Shown here one piece after another: positions 39,682-48,791 of a stretch of DNA of 64,000 nt (the first letter of the stretch is position 1; every line of letters starts with the position of its first letter). Below the pieces are notes generated by a model. That model was not told the DNA's origin. It saw nothing but the letters and a program-made list of their open reading frames with translations, and ran no database searches. A program made the position numbers and the translations under genes. Source of the stretch: Nitrosomonas sp. (lineage in GTDB: Bacteria > Pseudomonadota > Gammaproteobacteria > Burkholderiales > Nitrosomonadaceae); assembly GCA_031316255.1 (NCBI GenBank), contig JALDQW010000001.1, positions 3,133,485 through 3,197,484 of the forward strand, written 5' to 3'.

Positions 39682-39752
39682 ATTCTATCCAAATCAGAAC
39701 GATTTGATGATTAGGGAAACTATTGTTTTATTCTAGGAGAAACCATTAAATA
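39682..39752 (-). promoter_or_regulatory. Operator/promoter module, copy 2
   Basis: Minus-strand order: TTTAATGGTTTCTCCTAGAA, spacer, ACAATAGTTTCCCTAAT, and TAGAAT (39687-39682) as -10. The GAAAC-type half-sites are 23 bp apart. Expected transcription start is near 39675, about 28 nt before ATG 39647. No -35 consensus is seen, which fits an activator-dependent promoter. Confidence 0.72.
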
Positions 39753-39756
39753 GGTT

Positions 39757-40413
39757 TTATTGTTCTTCGGAAATCCAGCGTGTTGCATAGCGTATCAGGT
39801 CGGCGCTGTCTTTTAAATTCAGTTTGGTACGAATATTAAACCGATGTGTTTCTATCGTTTTAATGCTGCGTTTCAATAAATCAGCAATTTCCTGACTGCT
39901 GTGCCCCAGTCCGATTAGATGCAGCACCTCGAATTCGCTGGGTGTAAGCCTGTCGATAAGCGATTGAGGCTCAGCATTACCCGCAACCATGCGATTCAGC
40001 AATTTCGCATGCATTTTTTTGCTCAAATAGACATTTCCTTTCAAAACTTCCCGTATTGCCGAAATCAAAACTTCACCCGGCTCCTGTTTCATGACATAAC
40101 CCCGTGCTCCGGCACGCAAGGCGCGTTCGGCGTATATCGTTTCATCATGCATGGATATAAACAGCACAGGCAACTCAGGATGATGAATATGTATGCTTTT
40201 GATGACTTCAAACCCCGAAATGGTTTTAAGCGTGACATCGAGCAGGACAATATCAACGGGATTGTCGTTTTTGAGTATGTTTAATGCTTCCTCACCATCT
40301 CCTGCCTGTGCAAATACTTCCAGTTCCGGTTCCATTTCGATCAGCATCGCCATTCCATGACGCATCATCGGATGATCGTCAACCAACAGGATTTGTGCTT
40401 TTGAATGTGTCAT
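39757..40413 (-). CDS. LuxR/NarL-family response regulator
   Basis: ATG 40413 gives 218 residues; the longer frame to 40578 lies inside the kinase gene. The receiver has Asp12/Asp13, phospho-site Asp59 (IVLLDVTL) and MKQEPG with the conserved Lys. The C-terminal HTH (about 150-210) reads LTPSEFEVLHLIGLGHSSQE, then KTIETHRFNIRTKLNL. It overlaps the histidine kinase gene by 35 bp, so the two are co-translated and form one pair. Likely targets are the three nearby operator modules, since its HTH class favours paired half-sites; this is inferred, not shown. Confidence 0.94.
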   Translation of the reverse strand: MTHSKAQILLVDDHPMMRHGMAMLIEMEPELEVFAQAGDGEEALNILKNDNPVDIVLLDVTLKTISGFEVIKSIHIHHPELPVLFISMHDETIYAERALRAGARGYVMKQEPGEVLISAIREVLKGNVYLSKKMHAKLLNRMVAGNAEPQSLIDRLTPSEFEVLHLIGLGHSSQEIADLLKRSIKTIETHRFNIRTKLNLKDSADLIRYATRWISEEQ

Positions 40414-42886
40414 GATAATTCCATCCCATTTCCAGCCGTACTTCAGTCCCTCCACCAGTTCTTGGTAGAAACTGGAGTTTAGCGCCGAGTTCTTTAGAAC
40501 GATATCGCATAATTTTAATGCCCATTCCGGATGCTTTCTCGCTTTTTGTCTCAGCAACAAAGCCACGCCCATCGTCACTTATGGATAAAAAAAGTTTTCC
40601 ATTCCCGGAAGACAGGGATATCTCGATATTTTGCGCTGCACCATGCCGGATCGCATTATTTACAGCTTCTTGGGCAATCCGATAAAAATTGAGCGCAAGA
40701 TTCTTGTCATTGATATTTGTTTCATTATCGTTTGTAAAATTACAGGTAATTGAATAAGTGTTTGCAATTCTCGATGCAAGTTTTTCGAGTGCAGCAACCA
40801 GGCCATTGGCCTCGAGCTCAAATGGCAATAGCCCCTGAGCGAGTTGTTTGATTTGTATTACCGCAGTCTGTACCTGGGATGCTATTGAAGCCGCAATCGC
40901 TATCATTGTTTCGTTTCCGGCTGCAAGCAATTTTTTCTCCAGTGCCCGAACCTGATATCCGACAGCAGCAATTTGCTGCCCCAGATTGTCATGCAATTCC
41001 TGCCCGATTGTAAACGCCTGTTCCTCTGCAATAAACACCAACGCTTGTTCCAGATGCTTGCGTTCAAGCCAACTCTCCAGATCACTCGCGATGGCATCGA
41101 TCAGCTTCTGCTCTTCCTGGATTAGATACGGTTTGTCCTCAGGATAAAAAACGCAGATATAGCCACACTCCTTGCCACTGACACAAATGGCTGATCGCAA
41201 GATATGTCCAACTGTATTCCGCTGTTTGTAACATTCATGGCATACTTTGTCGTCATGTCCTATTTCGGACGATTCTGTATTAATTTGCGAATGGTGATTT
41301 ATGGAGACAAATTGCCTGCCGTCAAGTTCAATAACTGCCGATGCGATTTCTGGAAACTGCATTGCCGGAATCAGGTGTTTGAAAATATTTTGGCAAACTT
41401 TTTCGAGCGATATCTCGAGACTTATGCTACGGCGAATTTCGTAGAGACACGTAATTTCTTTGAGTCTTTCGTGTAATAACTCTTCAACCTGCCTGCGCTC
41501 AAGCCAGTCAGCCAAATCACCTGTGATGGTGTCGATGAGCCGTTGCTCTTCCGATACCTTGCAAGCGTAATCATCAGGGTAAAAAACACTGAGATGTCCG
41601 CAAATCTTACCATTGACCTTTATCTTCGATACCAATGTTTGTGTTTGATGATACTTGTGATTATTAGAACTGATCTGGCTTCCGTCGATTTCAATCGTTA
41701 CTGAAACCTTCTCAGGATATTGCATTGCTGAAATTAAATTTTTTAAGATTTGACGGCATACATCGTTTACCGATAATTCTGTTCCAACACTGCGCCGGAT
41801 TTCATAAAGACAGGTAATTTCTTTTAAACGCTCTTGTAACTGAGTCTCTTTATGACTCAGTTCAAGGGAAATTTGTTCTGCATCTTCTTTTGCGCGTTGG
41901 GCTTCCCGCTCAGAATTAATCAGCCTGCGTATGAACCCGTTTAATAGCAGTATCTCGGCGATAATTAGAATACTTACATACACGATGATAATCTTTAGTT
42001 TATCCCTGATAGGCTCGAACAATTCTGTTTCATCCAGTTTAAGAATCATTCCCAGGCTAAATGCACTGAGGGGTGCATACGCTTCTATAACCGGTATGTT
42101 CCGGTAATCTCTGACCGCGACAACGCCACTTTTTCCACTAAGCGCAAAATCCATTGGCAGCACACCACCTTCCGTGGCACGCGATAAATATTTGAATTTA
42201 ATACCGTCAACCTGACTTAACAGGCATGCCATTTTTTGATTATTTACTTGGGCAGGCGCGCATAACACGAATGTGCCGCTTTCACCAATTGACCGAATTT
42301 CGCCAAACCTGCGACTGAGCTGTGGCAATGTGCTCTCTATTGTGATGCGCCCGATACTGCGCCCATTCTGATCAATGATCTCCTCGCTGGAATGAAGTAT
42401 AAATTCCTTATCCCAAATTAATAACCTGTTATTCATATTATCCAGCGGCAAGGCGTGCGCCTGATTATCTGAAAAGCGGCCCGCTTCAGACAGTTTTTTC
42501 CCCTGCATATCGAATACAGCTATTGCGGCAAAACCCGTCTCGGTTAGAAATTGAATATTGCGGTCCAACTCACTGTGTGCGGCGTTACTGTCGGAGTGGG
42601 TGCTCAGTGTTTCCACCGCCTGAATCAACAGTGGATGAGAAGCTTGCGCACGTGCGTTTGCCAGGCTTTTTTCGATTTGGCTTTCCAGCAAATGGCCTTT
42701 GCCTTGTAAAGCAACATCCAGACCCCTGCCAAGAGATGACTCTATCTGTTGTCGCATAACGCCGTAGACCGCAATGCCAGTCGCCAAGGTCAGACCTATT
42801 AACAATAAGCCGCCAATGATGATTATCATCTGATTATCATGAATTGAAAGAAAAGTATATTTCTTTTTATGGGAGATATTTTTCAT
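40379..42886 (-). CDS. Membrane histidine kinase with two GAF-like domains
   Basis: An 835-residue sensor kinase of the NarX/HisKA_3 type. TM1 lies at about 20-43, followed by a periplasmic sensor of about 250 residues (double-Cache-like style), TM2 at 297-317 and a coiled linker. Two tandem GAF-like domains follow at about 352-467 and 473-612; both open with LKEITCLYEIRRS. The second has a Cys-rich insertion: C549-x2-C552, C568, C574 and C578. HisKA_3 has His632 in ELHDNLGQQIAAV; HATPase has N743-N744 (AQEAVNNAIRHG) and DDGRGF (771-776). The signal sensed is unknown. The Cys cluster could bind metal or respond to redox state. Confidence 0.94.
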   Translation of the reverse strand: MKNISHKKKYTFLSIHDNQMIIIIGGLLLIGLTLATGIAVYGVMRQQIESSLGRGLDVALQGKGHLLESQIEKSLANARAQASHPLLIQAVETLSTHSDSNAAHSELDRNIQFLTETGFAAIAVFDMQGKKLSEAGRFSDNQAHALPLDNMNNRLLIWDKEFILHSSEEIIDQNGRSIGRITIESTLPQLSRRFGEIRSIGESGTFVLCAPAQVNNQKMACLLSQVDGIKFKYLSRATEGGVLPMDFALSGKSGVVAVRDYRNIPVIEAYAPLSAFSLGMILKLDETELFEPIRDKLKIIIVYVSILIIAEILLLNGFIRRLINSEREAQRAKEDAEQISLELSHKETQLQERLKEITCLYEIRRSVGTELSVNDVCRQILKNLISAMQYPEKVSVTIEIDGSQISSNNHKYHQTQTLVSKIKVNGKICGHLSVFYPDDYACKVSEEQRLIDTITGDLADWLERRQVEELLHERLKEITCLYEIRRSISLEISLEKVCQNIFKHLIPAMQFPEIASAVIELDGRQFVSINHHSQINTESSEIGHDDKVCHECYKQRNTVGHILRSAICVSGKECGYICVFYPEDKPYLIQEEQKLIDAIASDLESWLERKHLEQALVFIAEEQAFTIGQELHDNLGQQIAAVGYQVRALEKKLLAAGNETMIAIAASIASQVQTAVIQIKQLAQGLLPFELEANGLVAALEKLASRIANTYSITCNFTNDNETNINDKNLALNFYRIAQEAVNNAIRHGAAQNIEISLSSGNGKLFLSISDDGRGFVAETKSEKASGMGIKIMRYRSKELGAKLQFLPRTGGGTEVRLEMGWNYHDTFKSTNPVG

Positions 42887-43015
42887 TGCCCTGGCATGTT
42901 CTGTATGCGTGATTTGTGGATAGTTACATAAATAAACTCATTAATTATTCTATTTGATATAAACGAAGAGACAAGAAAAATTTCGAGAAAATCAGTTTTT
43001 TAATGCCAATAAAAA

Positions 43016-43035
43016 AAACCCACCGAGGTGGGTTT
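43016..43035 (-). terminator. Intrinsic terminator behind the 43118 gene
   Basis: A perfect 9-bp stem AAACCCACC/GGTGGGTTT with loop GA. The plus-strand A run before it (to 43011) becomes a T run on the minus strand. It ends the transcript of the small exported-protein gene before the kinase gene starts. Confidence 0.85.
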
Positions 43036-43117
43036 GCAAAAAGACACCAATTAGAAGGCCACAACAGGAAGCACTTTACTTGGGCTGTTTTTATTGATTA
43101 CACATAAGGGCAATAAT

Positions 43118-43513
43118 TTAGCCTTTAGTTTTGCCCGTTTCTGCGTATGCAGGGCGACCTGATTGCTCTGCAGCCATATTTTTATGATAAGCCGCTTTTT
43201 GTAAATTATCTTCGGCTTCTTTTTCTAATTGGTCGATTTTAAATTCCACGTGTTTTCTAATATTTTTGCCATGCTTACCAAAAAAGCTGCTGCGTGGCTT
43301 GTGACTCAATGCTTCAACCTGTTCCTCTATTTTAGCCTGCATTTCTTTGGCTTGGTTTTCATAGAAATTTGCCAGAGCAGTATGATCAACATTGTCTTGA
43401 CTGTTTGATGCAGTTGAATCGAATTCTGAAGCAAAAGAACTTGTCGGCGCGGCAAAAATGATAAAGGTGATGATTAATGCCATGGTTGAATATAGAACTG
43501 TTTCTGTTTTCAT
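43118..43513 (-). CDS. Small exported protein, paralog of the 39198 gene
   Basis: 131 residues: signal peptide (IITFIIFAAPTSSFA), then DHTALANFYENQAKEMQAKI, HKPRSSFFGKHGKNIRKHV and EAEDNLQKAAYHKNMAAEQS, which match block by block the product at 39198-39647. Most of the mature protein is predicted helical, with no cofactor motif. AAGGAGCTATTATC precedes ATG 43513. It stands alone, with promoter module copy 3 upstream and its own terminator at 43016-43035. The pair flanks the two-component system that probably regulates them. Confidence 0.8.
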   Translation of the reverse strand: MKTETVLYSTMALIITFIIFAAPTSSFASEFDSTASNSQDNVDHTALANFYENQAKEMQAKIEEQVEALSHKPRSSFFGKHGKNIRKHVEFKIDQLEKEAEDNLQKAAYHKNMAAEQSGRPAYAETGKTKG

Positions 43514-43551
43514 GATAATAGCTCCTTTTTTTGACTTTCGACGTGTTGGCT

Positions 43552-43624
43552 AGTCTAAAAAAATCAAAGCGTGAAGTATATTGGGGAAACAATTATATTC
43601 GTCTAAGTGAAACTATTAGATAGA
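43552..43624 (-). promoter_or_regulatory. Operator/promoter module, copy 3
   Basis: Minus-strand order: CTAATAGTTTCACTTAGA, spacer, ATAATTGTTTCCCCAATA, then TAGACT (43557-43552) at the same offset as in the other copies. Half-sites are 23 bp apart. Expected start is near 43545, about 32 nt before ATG 43513. Confidence 0.72.
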
Positions 43625-43759
43625 GAATGCTGTGGTAATTTGTGATGCCGTGCAATCCATGCCACTAGTAAATACACGCAATGGAGAACATGGGTGAAAT
43701 AGGGTTTCTGACTTTGAAATTACTGAGTGCAGATGCTGAATTTATCAAATCGTATGGTT

Positions 43760-45256
43760 TTATAAAACTGAATTAACAGCCTTTCGCCATCCGTCATACA
43801 GTACTTGCCTGTCGGCTTTGGCCATCTGTGGTTGATAACGACGGGCGCAAATCCAGTTTCTGGAAATATCATCCAGTTCATTAAACAGTCCGCTGTGCAA
43901 ACAGGCCAATGCGGCAACCCCCCAGGCGGTACTTTCCATGACTTCTGGGATTTCAACCGTTCGATTCAACATATCGGCCAGAAACTGGCAAACAAACGCG
44001 TTTCCTGCCATTCCGCCGTCCACACGCAGTATTCCCGTAAGTTGCGTATCACTGTATTCAGCTTCCATCGCTTCAATCATGTCACGGCTTTGATAACCTT
44101 GCGCTTCCAACGCAGCACGTACGATGTGGGCAGCGTTACTTTCGCGGCTGATTCCTGTGATTGCCCCCCGTGCTTCGGGTTTCCAGTACGGTGCGCCAAG
44201 TCCTGTAAAGGCCGGAACAAAATAGACTTCATTGCTGTCAGGCACAGAGTGCGCAATTGCTTCGCTTTGCGGCGCATCAACAAGCAAGCCGAGGTTATCC
44301 CGCAACCACTGGACGGCCGCTCCAGCGGTAAAAATCGAACCTTCAAGCGCATAACAGATTTTGTTATTGATGCGGTAGCCGATTGTCGTCAATAGCTTGT
44401 TTTTTGAGATTCTGAAATTTTCTCCGGCATTCATCAGGGCAAAACAACCCGTGCCGTAGGTGGCTTTTATCATACCCGGTGTGAAACAACCCTGTCCAAT
44501 TAACGCAGCATGCTGGTCGCCGGCCATGGCGCCAATGGAATAGGATGCGCCAAGAAATTCGGATTTTGTTGTACCGAACGTAGCAACATTGTCTTTGACA
44601 TCCGGTAAAATGGCGGCAGGAATATTGAAAATTTCCAACAGCGCTTCATCCCATTTTTGTTCGGTGATGTTATACAGCATCGTCCGTGCGGCATTGGTAA
44701 TATCGGTTGCATGCACCCTGCCCTCTGTCAGTTTCCACAATAAAAACGAATCGACAGTGCCGAATGCCAGGTCGCCTTTTTCTGCCCGGGCTCTTACACC
44801 TGGAATATAATCCAGTATCCAGGAAATTTTGCTCGCTGAAAAATAGGGATCAATGAGCAACCCGGTTTTCTCGGTGATTGTTTTTTCATAACCCAAATCT
44901 TTAAGGCAATTGCAGAAATCTGTTGTTCTGCGATCTTGCCAGACAATCGCGTTGTAAACCGGCTCCCCTGTCCTTCGATCCCAGATCAAAGTCGTTTCGC
45001 GCTGATTTGTTATGCCAAGACTTGCGATTTCGATATCGTTATGCTGTGCGTCATTGATGACCCCTCGACAGGTCCATAAGGTGTCTTGCCAAATGGCTTC
45101 TGGATGTTGTTCAACCCACCCCTTATGCGGATAATGCAACGCCAGTTCTCTTTGCCGGATTGAAAGTATTTCACCGTTGACAGAAAACAGAATGGCGCGC
45201 GTGCTGGTTGTCCCCTGATCGATTGCCAGTACTGCCTTGTTATGCGGCAAGCTCAT
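43760..45256 (-). CDS. glpK: Glycerol kinase
   Basis: GlpK phosphorylates glycerol to glycerol-3-phosphate with ATP. The 498-residue protein shows the FGGY-kinase pattern: AIDQGTTSTRAILF at the N-terminus (phosphate 1), NAIVWQDRRTTDFC, GDQHAALIGQGCF, GTGCFALMN, and the C-terminal GLGAPYWKPEARGAITGISR and LRVDGGMAGNAFVCQFLADM. It is intact and of normal length. No glycerol facilitator (glpF) or glycerol-3-phosphate dehydrogenase lies nearby, so it may serve lipid turnover. Confidence 0.96.
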   Translation of the reverse strand: MSLPHNKAVLAIDQGTTSTRAILFSVNGEILSIRQRELALHYPHKGWVEQHPEAIWQDTLWTCRGVINDAQHNDIEIASLGITNQRETTLIWDRRTGEPVYNAIVWQDRRTTDFCNCLKDLGYEKTITEKTGLLIDPYFSASKISWILDYIPGVRARAEKGDLAFGTVDSFLLWKLTEGRVHATDITNAARTMLYNITEQKWDEALLEIFNIPAAILPDVKDNVATFGTTKSEFLGASYSIGAMAGDQHAALIGQGCFTPGMIKATYGTGCFALMNAGENFRISKNKLLTTIGYRINNKICYALEGSIFTAGAAVQWLRDNLGLLVDAPQSEAIAHSVPDSNEVYFVPAFTGLGAPYWKPEARGAITGISRESNAAHIVRAALEAQGYQSRDMIEAMEAEYSDTQLTGILRVDGGMAGNAFVCQFLADMLNRTVEIPEVMESTAWGVAALACLHSGLFNELDDISRNWICARRYQPQMAKADRQVLYDGWRKAVNSVL

Positions 45257-45313
45257 GATATATAAAAAATCAATCTATTCAAGACAGTCGGGCAGCAATC
45301 GAAATACAATATC

Positions 45314-45511
45314 TTAATCAGACTTTTTATCAACATCGACCATCAAAAACTTGACCAGCATTGCAATCACGAAAGGCAGTGCACTCAGGCCTGTTATCAT
45401 GTAGTGCTCTGCGGTAAACTGGTCGCCTTCATCCAAAATGATATAGCCAAAAAAAATCGTGACCGGCGTTAAAATCGCGAGCACCTGTATTAATAGAAAA
45501 AAACGTTTCAT
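45314..45511 (-). CDS. Small two-helix membrane protein
   Basis: 65 residues with two hydrophobic segments (about 4-25 and 41-59), a polar loop DEGDQFTAEHYM between them, and an acidic/Lys-rich tail (VDVDKKSD). The pattern is of a small inner-membrane protein of unknown role. It is upstream of and co-directional with glpK, with a 57-bp gap. Confidence 0.65.
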   Translation of the reverse strand: MKRFFLLIQVLAILTPVTIFFGYIILDEGDQFTAEHYMITGLSALPFVIAMLVKFLMVDVDKKSD

Positions 45512-45793
45512 CGTTCTGCATTCCTGTTTTATTCAAATAAATTTATAATTCGATATTCTATTCTGCGCAATAAAACTGTTTTGATGCAAGGATTAATTGT
45601 ATGAATTGATTATGGCAGCAGATCATATCCGGTTTGAAATACACCGGTGGAGTACTTGTTTGATTGTTTAAGCACCAAAACACTTAGAATGGTTTTTATC
45701 TCTATTTTTACTCCAGGAATTATGCAAACCGCAGGCCTGATAAAAACCTGTTGAGGACAAAGAAAATTAATCGATTTATAATGAGTTCAAGTC

Positions 45794-46114
45794 ATGACAG
45801 AGGCTATACTGATATTAACCAATTTTCCCGATAAGGAAAGCGCGTCAAAACTTGCGCATAAGTTGATTGACGAACAACTGGCTGCCTGTGTCAATATTAT
45901 GAACACTTGCACATCCATTTACCGCTGGCAGGATGTGACAGAGTCGGCTGACGAAACACCTGTTTTCATCAAGACCCGGCAAAAGCATTATAAGCAGGTT
46001 GAGGAACTGATTAAGTCCATGCATCCGTATGAACTACCCGAAGTGATAATTGTCCCTATTACCGGTGGCATGCCTGCTTATTTGCAGTGGATTATTGCAG
46101 AAACAAGACCATAA
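45794..46114 (+). CDS. cutA: Divalent-cation tolerance protein CutA
   Basis: 106 residues with the CutA1 ferredoxin-like trimer pattern: LTNFPDKESASKLAHKLIDE, LAACVNIM, SIYRWQ, FIKTRQKHYKQVEELIKSMH and YELPEVIIVPITGG. It lies 24 bp ahead of dsbD, a conserved pairing in proteobacteria; cutA and dsbD are often co-transcribed. The biochemical role of CutA is still debated (copper tolerance or protein quality). Confidence 0.95.
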   Translation: MTEAILILTNFPDKESASKLAHKLIDEQLAACVNIMNTCTSIYRWQDVTESADETPVFIKTRQKHYKQVEELIKSMHPYELPEVIIVPITGGMPAYLQWIIAETRP

Positions 46115-46138
46115 AAACTGAATACAAAGTACGTTCAT

Positions 46139-48091
46139 ATGCATTTATTATCGATTTTATTGCTATTATTTTCATTAACGAGCACCAATGCGGTTGCTCA
46201 GGAAAGCGGTACTTTCAGCCTGTTTTCCAAATTGCAGGAGCTCGGCATCACGCTGGGACAACAAAATTCCCAGGAACTGCTGCCGCCTGATGAAGCATTC
46301 AAGATGTCACTTGAAGTCCGCGATGGGAAAACGCTGATTGCGCAATTCACACCCGCAAAGAATTATTATCTTTATCGCGACAAAATCGCGTTTGAGCCAA
46401 AAGAAACCAGCATCTTCATTGAAAAAGTAACGCTGCCCGCAGGCAAGATGAAGGAAGATCTGACTTTTGGTCATGTCGAAGTCTATTATGAACCGATCCA
46501 GGCAGTTATTTCATTAAAGCGGGAAGCTTCGTCAATTGAACAACCGCTGTCGCTTACGGCGACCTATCAAGGCTGTAATGAGCCTGTCGGCGTATGCTAC
46601 GCACCGATCAAGAAGGATTTTGATTTGACGCTGCCCGCCTTGCAGGCGATTGATGCAGTAGCCAATGCGGTCAGTGGCCAGGCAACCGCTGCCCCCTATG
46701 ATGCGGCCTCGGATCTGTTCCAGATACCGTCGCGGTCATCGCAACGAACACCGGTTATAGAGACCGAAGCCTATAAAATTGACCGCATGTTCGAAACCGG
46801 CAATTTCTGGTTGATTTTGAGCGGTTTTTTTGGCATTGGCCTGTTACTGGCCTTTACACCCTGCGTTTTCCCCATGTTTCCAATTTTATCCGGAATAATT
46901 GCAAGAAAAGGCAAACATTTGACAAAAAGGCGAGGCTTTGTGCTGGCATTGGCTTATGTGCTCGGCATGGCGATCACTTATGCGATTGCCGGTGTAATTG
47001 CAGGCTTATCCGGCGCGATGCTGTCGGCCGCACTTCAGAATGCCTGGGTTTTAGGCACATTTGCAATTGTCTTTGTGTTGCTTTCCCTGTCAATGTTTGG
47101 GTTTTATGAATTGCAGATGCCCGGCAGCATCCAAAGCAAGTTGTCCGAAGAAGCCGGGCATTTGAAAGGCGGGCATTTGACAGGTGTTTTTGGCATGGGC
47201 GCTTTATCCGCGTTGATCGTGGGCCCATGTGTCGCAGCTCCGCTGGCTGGTGCATTGCTGTATATCAGTCAGACTCGGGATGTTATTTTGGGCGGTTCGG
47301 CACTGTTTGTAATGGCTTTGGGCATGGGTGTCCCGTTGTTACTATTGGGTGCTTCGGCCGGCGCCCTGCTGCCTAAAACGGGCCCGTGGATGGAATCGGT
47401 CAAGCAGTTTTTTGGGGTATTGCTGCTCGCTGTGGCTATCTGGATCATTTCTCCGGTCATTAATGAAGTGATGCACATGTTGCTATGGGCGACGTTGCTC
47501 ATAATTTCAGCGATTTATTTGCATGCAATCGATCCTTTGCCGCCACGCGCGTCCGGATTGAGTAAATTTCTCAAAGGCGTTGGCGTCATGGCATTGCTGG
47601 TTGGTGTCGCGTTATTGATTGGCGTTTTGTCGGGAAGCCGCGATGTATTGCAGCCTTTATCCAAATTCAATATTGCCAGCTCGGCATCAGGATACGGAGA
47701 CAATGCAGCGTATAATTCAAACGGCCATATCCCCTTCCAGCGCGTTAAAAGTATTGCCGAACTGGATGAATATATTCTCCAGGCCAAAAACAATAATCAA
47801 TATGTCATGGTGGATTTCTATGCCGACTGGTGTATTTCCTGCAAGGAAATGGAACGATTTACGCTGTCAGACGCAAAAGTACAAACAAAACTGAAAGATG
47901 TAGTTCTGCTTCAGGTTGACGTGACCCACGGTACAGCGGATGATGCCGCATTGCTCAAACGCTTTAACCTGTTCGGACCGCCTGGAATTCTGTTTATCGA
48001 CCGTCAAGGCAACGAGATACCGGATATCCGTGTCATCGGATTTTTGAATAAAGATGATTTCCTGACAGTATTAAACGCTGTACTGACCTAA
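46139..48091 (+). CDS. dsbD: Thiol:disulfide interchange protein DsbD
   Basis: DsbD carries electrons from cytoplasmic thioredoxin across the inner membrane to periplasmic reductases. The 650-residue protein has a signal peptide (1-20), an N-terminal DsbD-alpha domain with Cys near 145 and 151 (YQGCNEPVGVCYAP), a membrane core with eight or so helices and its Cys pair in FTPCVFPMFPIL (about 240) and VGPCVAAPLAGALL (about 362), and a C-terminal thioredoxin domain with DWCISCKEME (CxxC near 563). All redox pairs are present. The next gene encodes a TlpA-like thioredoxin that could accept its electrons. Confidence 0.95.
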   Translation: MHLLSILLLLFSLTSTNAVAQESGTFSLFSKLQELGITLGQQNSQELLPPDEAFKMSLEVRDGKTLIAQFTPAKNYYLYRDKIAFEPKETSIFIEKVTLPAGKMKEDLTFGHVEVYYEPIQAVISLKREASSIEQPLSLTATYQGCNEPVGVCYAPIKKDFDLTLPALQAIDAVANAVSGQATAAPYDAASDLFQIPSRSSQRTPVIETEAYKIDRMFETGNFWLILSGFFGIGLLLAFTPCVFPMFPILSGIIARKGKHLTKRRGFVLALAYVLGMAITYAIAGVIAGLSGAMLSAALQNAWVLGTFAIVFVLLSLSMFGFYELQMPGSIQSKLSEEAGHLKGGHLTGVFGMGALSALIVGPCVAAPLAGALLYISQTRDVILGGSALFVMALGMGVPLLLLGASAGALLPKTGPWMESVKQFFGVLLLAVAIWIISPVINEVMHMLLWATLLIISAIYLHAIDPLPPRASGLSKFLKGVGVMALLVGVALLIGVLSGSRDVLQPLSKFNIASSASGYGDNAAYNSNGHIPFQRVKSIAELDEYILQAKNNNQYVMVDFYADWCISCKEMERFTLSDAKVQTKLKDVVLLQVDVTHGTADDAALLKRFNLFGPPGILFIDRQGNEIPDIRVIGFLNKDDFLTVLNAVLT

Positions 48092-48166
48092 AAGAACCGT
48101 ATTATCCGCATAATCAGAACAACAAAACAAATTCATCAGATACTTGCTATTTCTAAAGGATTCACA

Positions 48167-48754
48167 ATGCCCAAATTGAGTCAGATCATTTTATTTGCCG
48201 CTGCAGCAATTGTTGCCTTGTCGGCAGGCGTTTGGTTTCGCGCTTATTTCATGGACGGCCCTCAACCGCCGCTGCCTGAAGAAATAAGTAAACAAGGCGC
48301 ACAGGTTATTTTAGCCGCAAATCTTCCCGATATTGAAGGTGTATCGCAACCGGTTTCCCAATGGCAGGGAAATGTGATTGTCGTAAATTTTTGGGCGACC
48401 TGGTGCACACCGTGCCGGGAAGAAATACCGGAATTCATCGAACTGCAACGCGAATATGAAGACCAGGGCCTGATTTTTGTTGGCATTGCTATTGACCAGG
48501 AAAACAAAGTCGTTGCTTACAGCAGGGAATTTGGCATCAATTATCCCGTGCTGATTGGGGGGTTGGGTGCGATGTCTTTGGCTGAAGCGGCAGGCAATGA
48601 GATGTCTGTACTTCCCTATACGGTTGTTTTTGACAGACAGGGCAATATTACGGACACCTTTTTAGGCCGTGTTCATAAGAAAACAATGGAAAAGAGTATT
48701 CTGCCGCTGCTAAAAGAACACGCGCAGACCACAGAGCACGCCGCCGAAATATAA
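48167..48754 (+). CDS. TlpA/ResA-like membrane-anchored thioredoxin
   Basis: 195 residues with an N-terminal membrane anchor (about 4-24) and a thioredoxin fold with WATWCTPCREEIPEF (CxxC near 78-81) and GMSVLP-like NEMSVLPYTVVF carrying the cis-Pro. Proteins of this group reduce specific periplasmic disulfides, for example haem-binding motifs during cytochrome c maturation. It lies 75 bp after dsbD in the same direction, so it probably takes electrons from DsbD. Confidence 0.93.
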   Translation: MPKLSQIILFAAAAIVALSAGVWFRAYFMDGPQPPLPEEISKQGAQVILAANLPDIEGVSQPVSQWQGNVIVVNFWATWCTPCREEIPEFIELQREYEDQGLIFVGIAIDQENKVVAYSREFGINYPVLIGGLGAMSLAEAAGNEMSVLPYTVVFDRQGNITDTFLGRVHKKTMEKSILPLLKEHAQTTEHAAEI

Positions 48755-48791
48755 CACTTTTCAGTTCGTGAAATGGGTGTTTGCTCAGAAG

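Noticed and set aside
40414..40578. Upstream extension of the response regulator
   Set aside because: It is the kinase gene in another frame; the receiver domain starts at ATG 40413.
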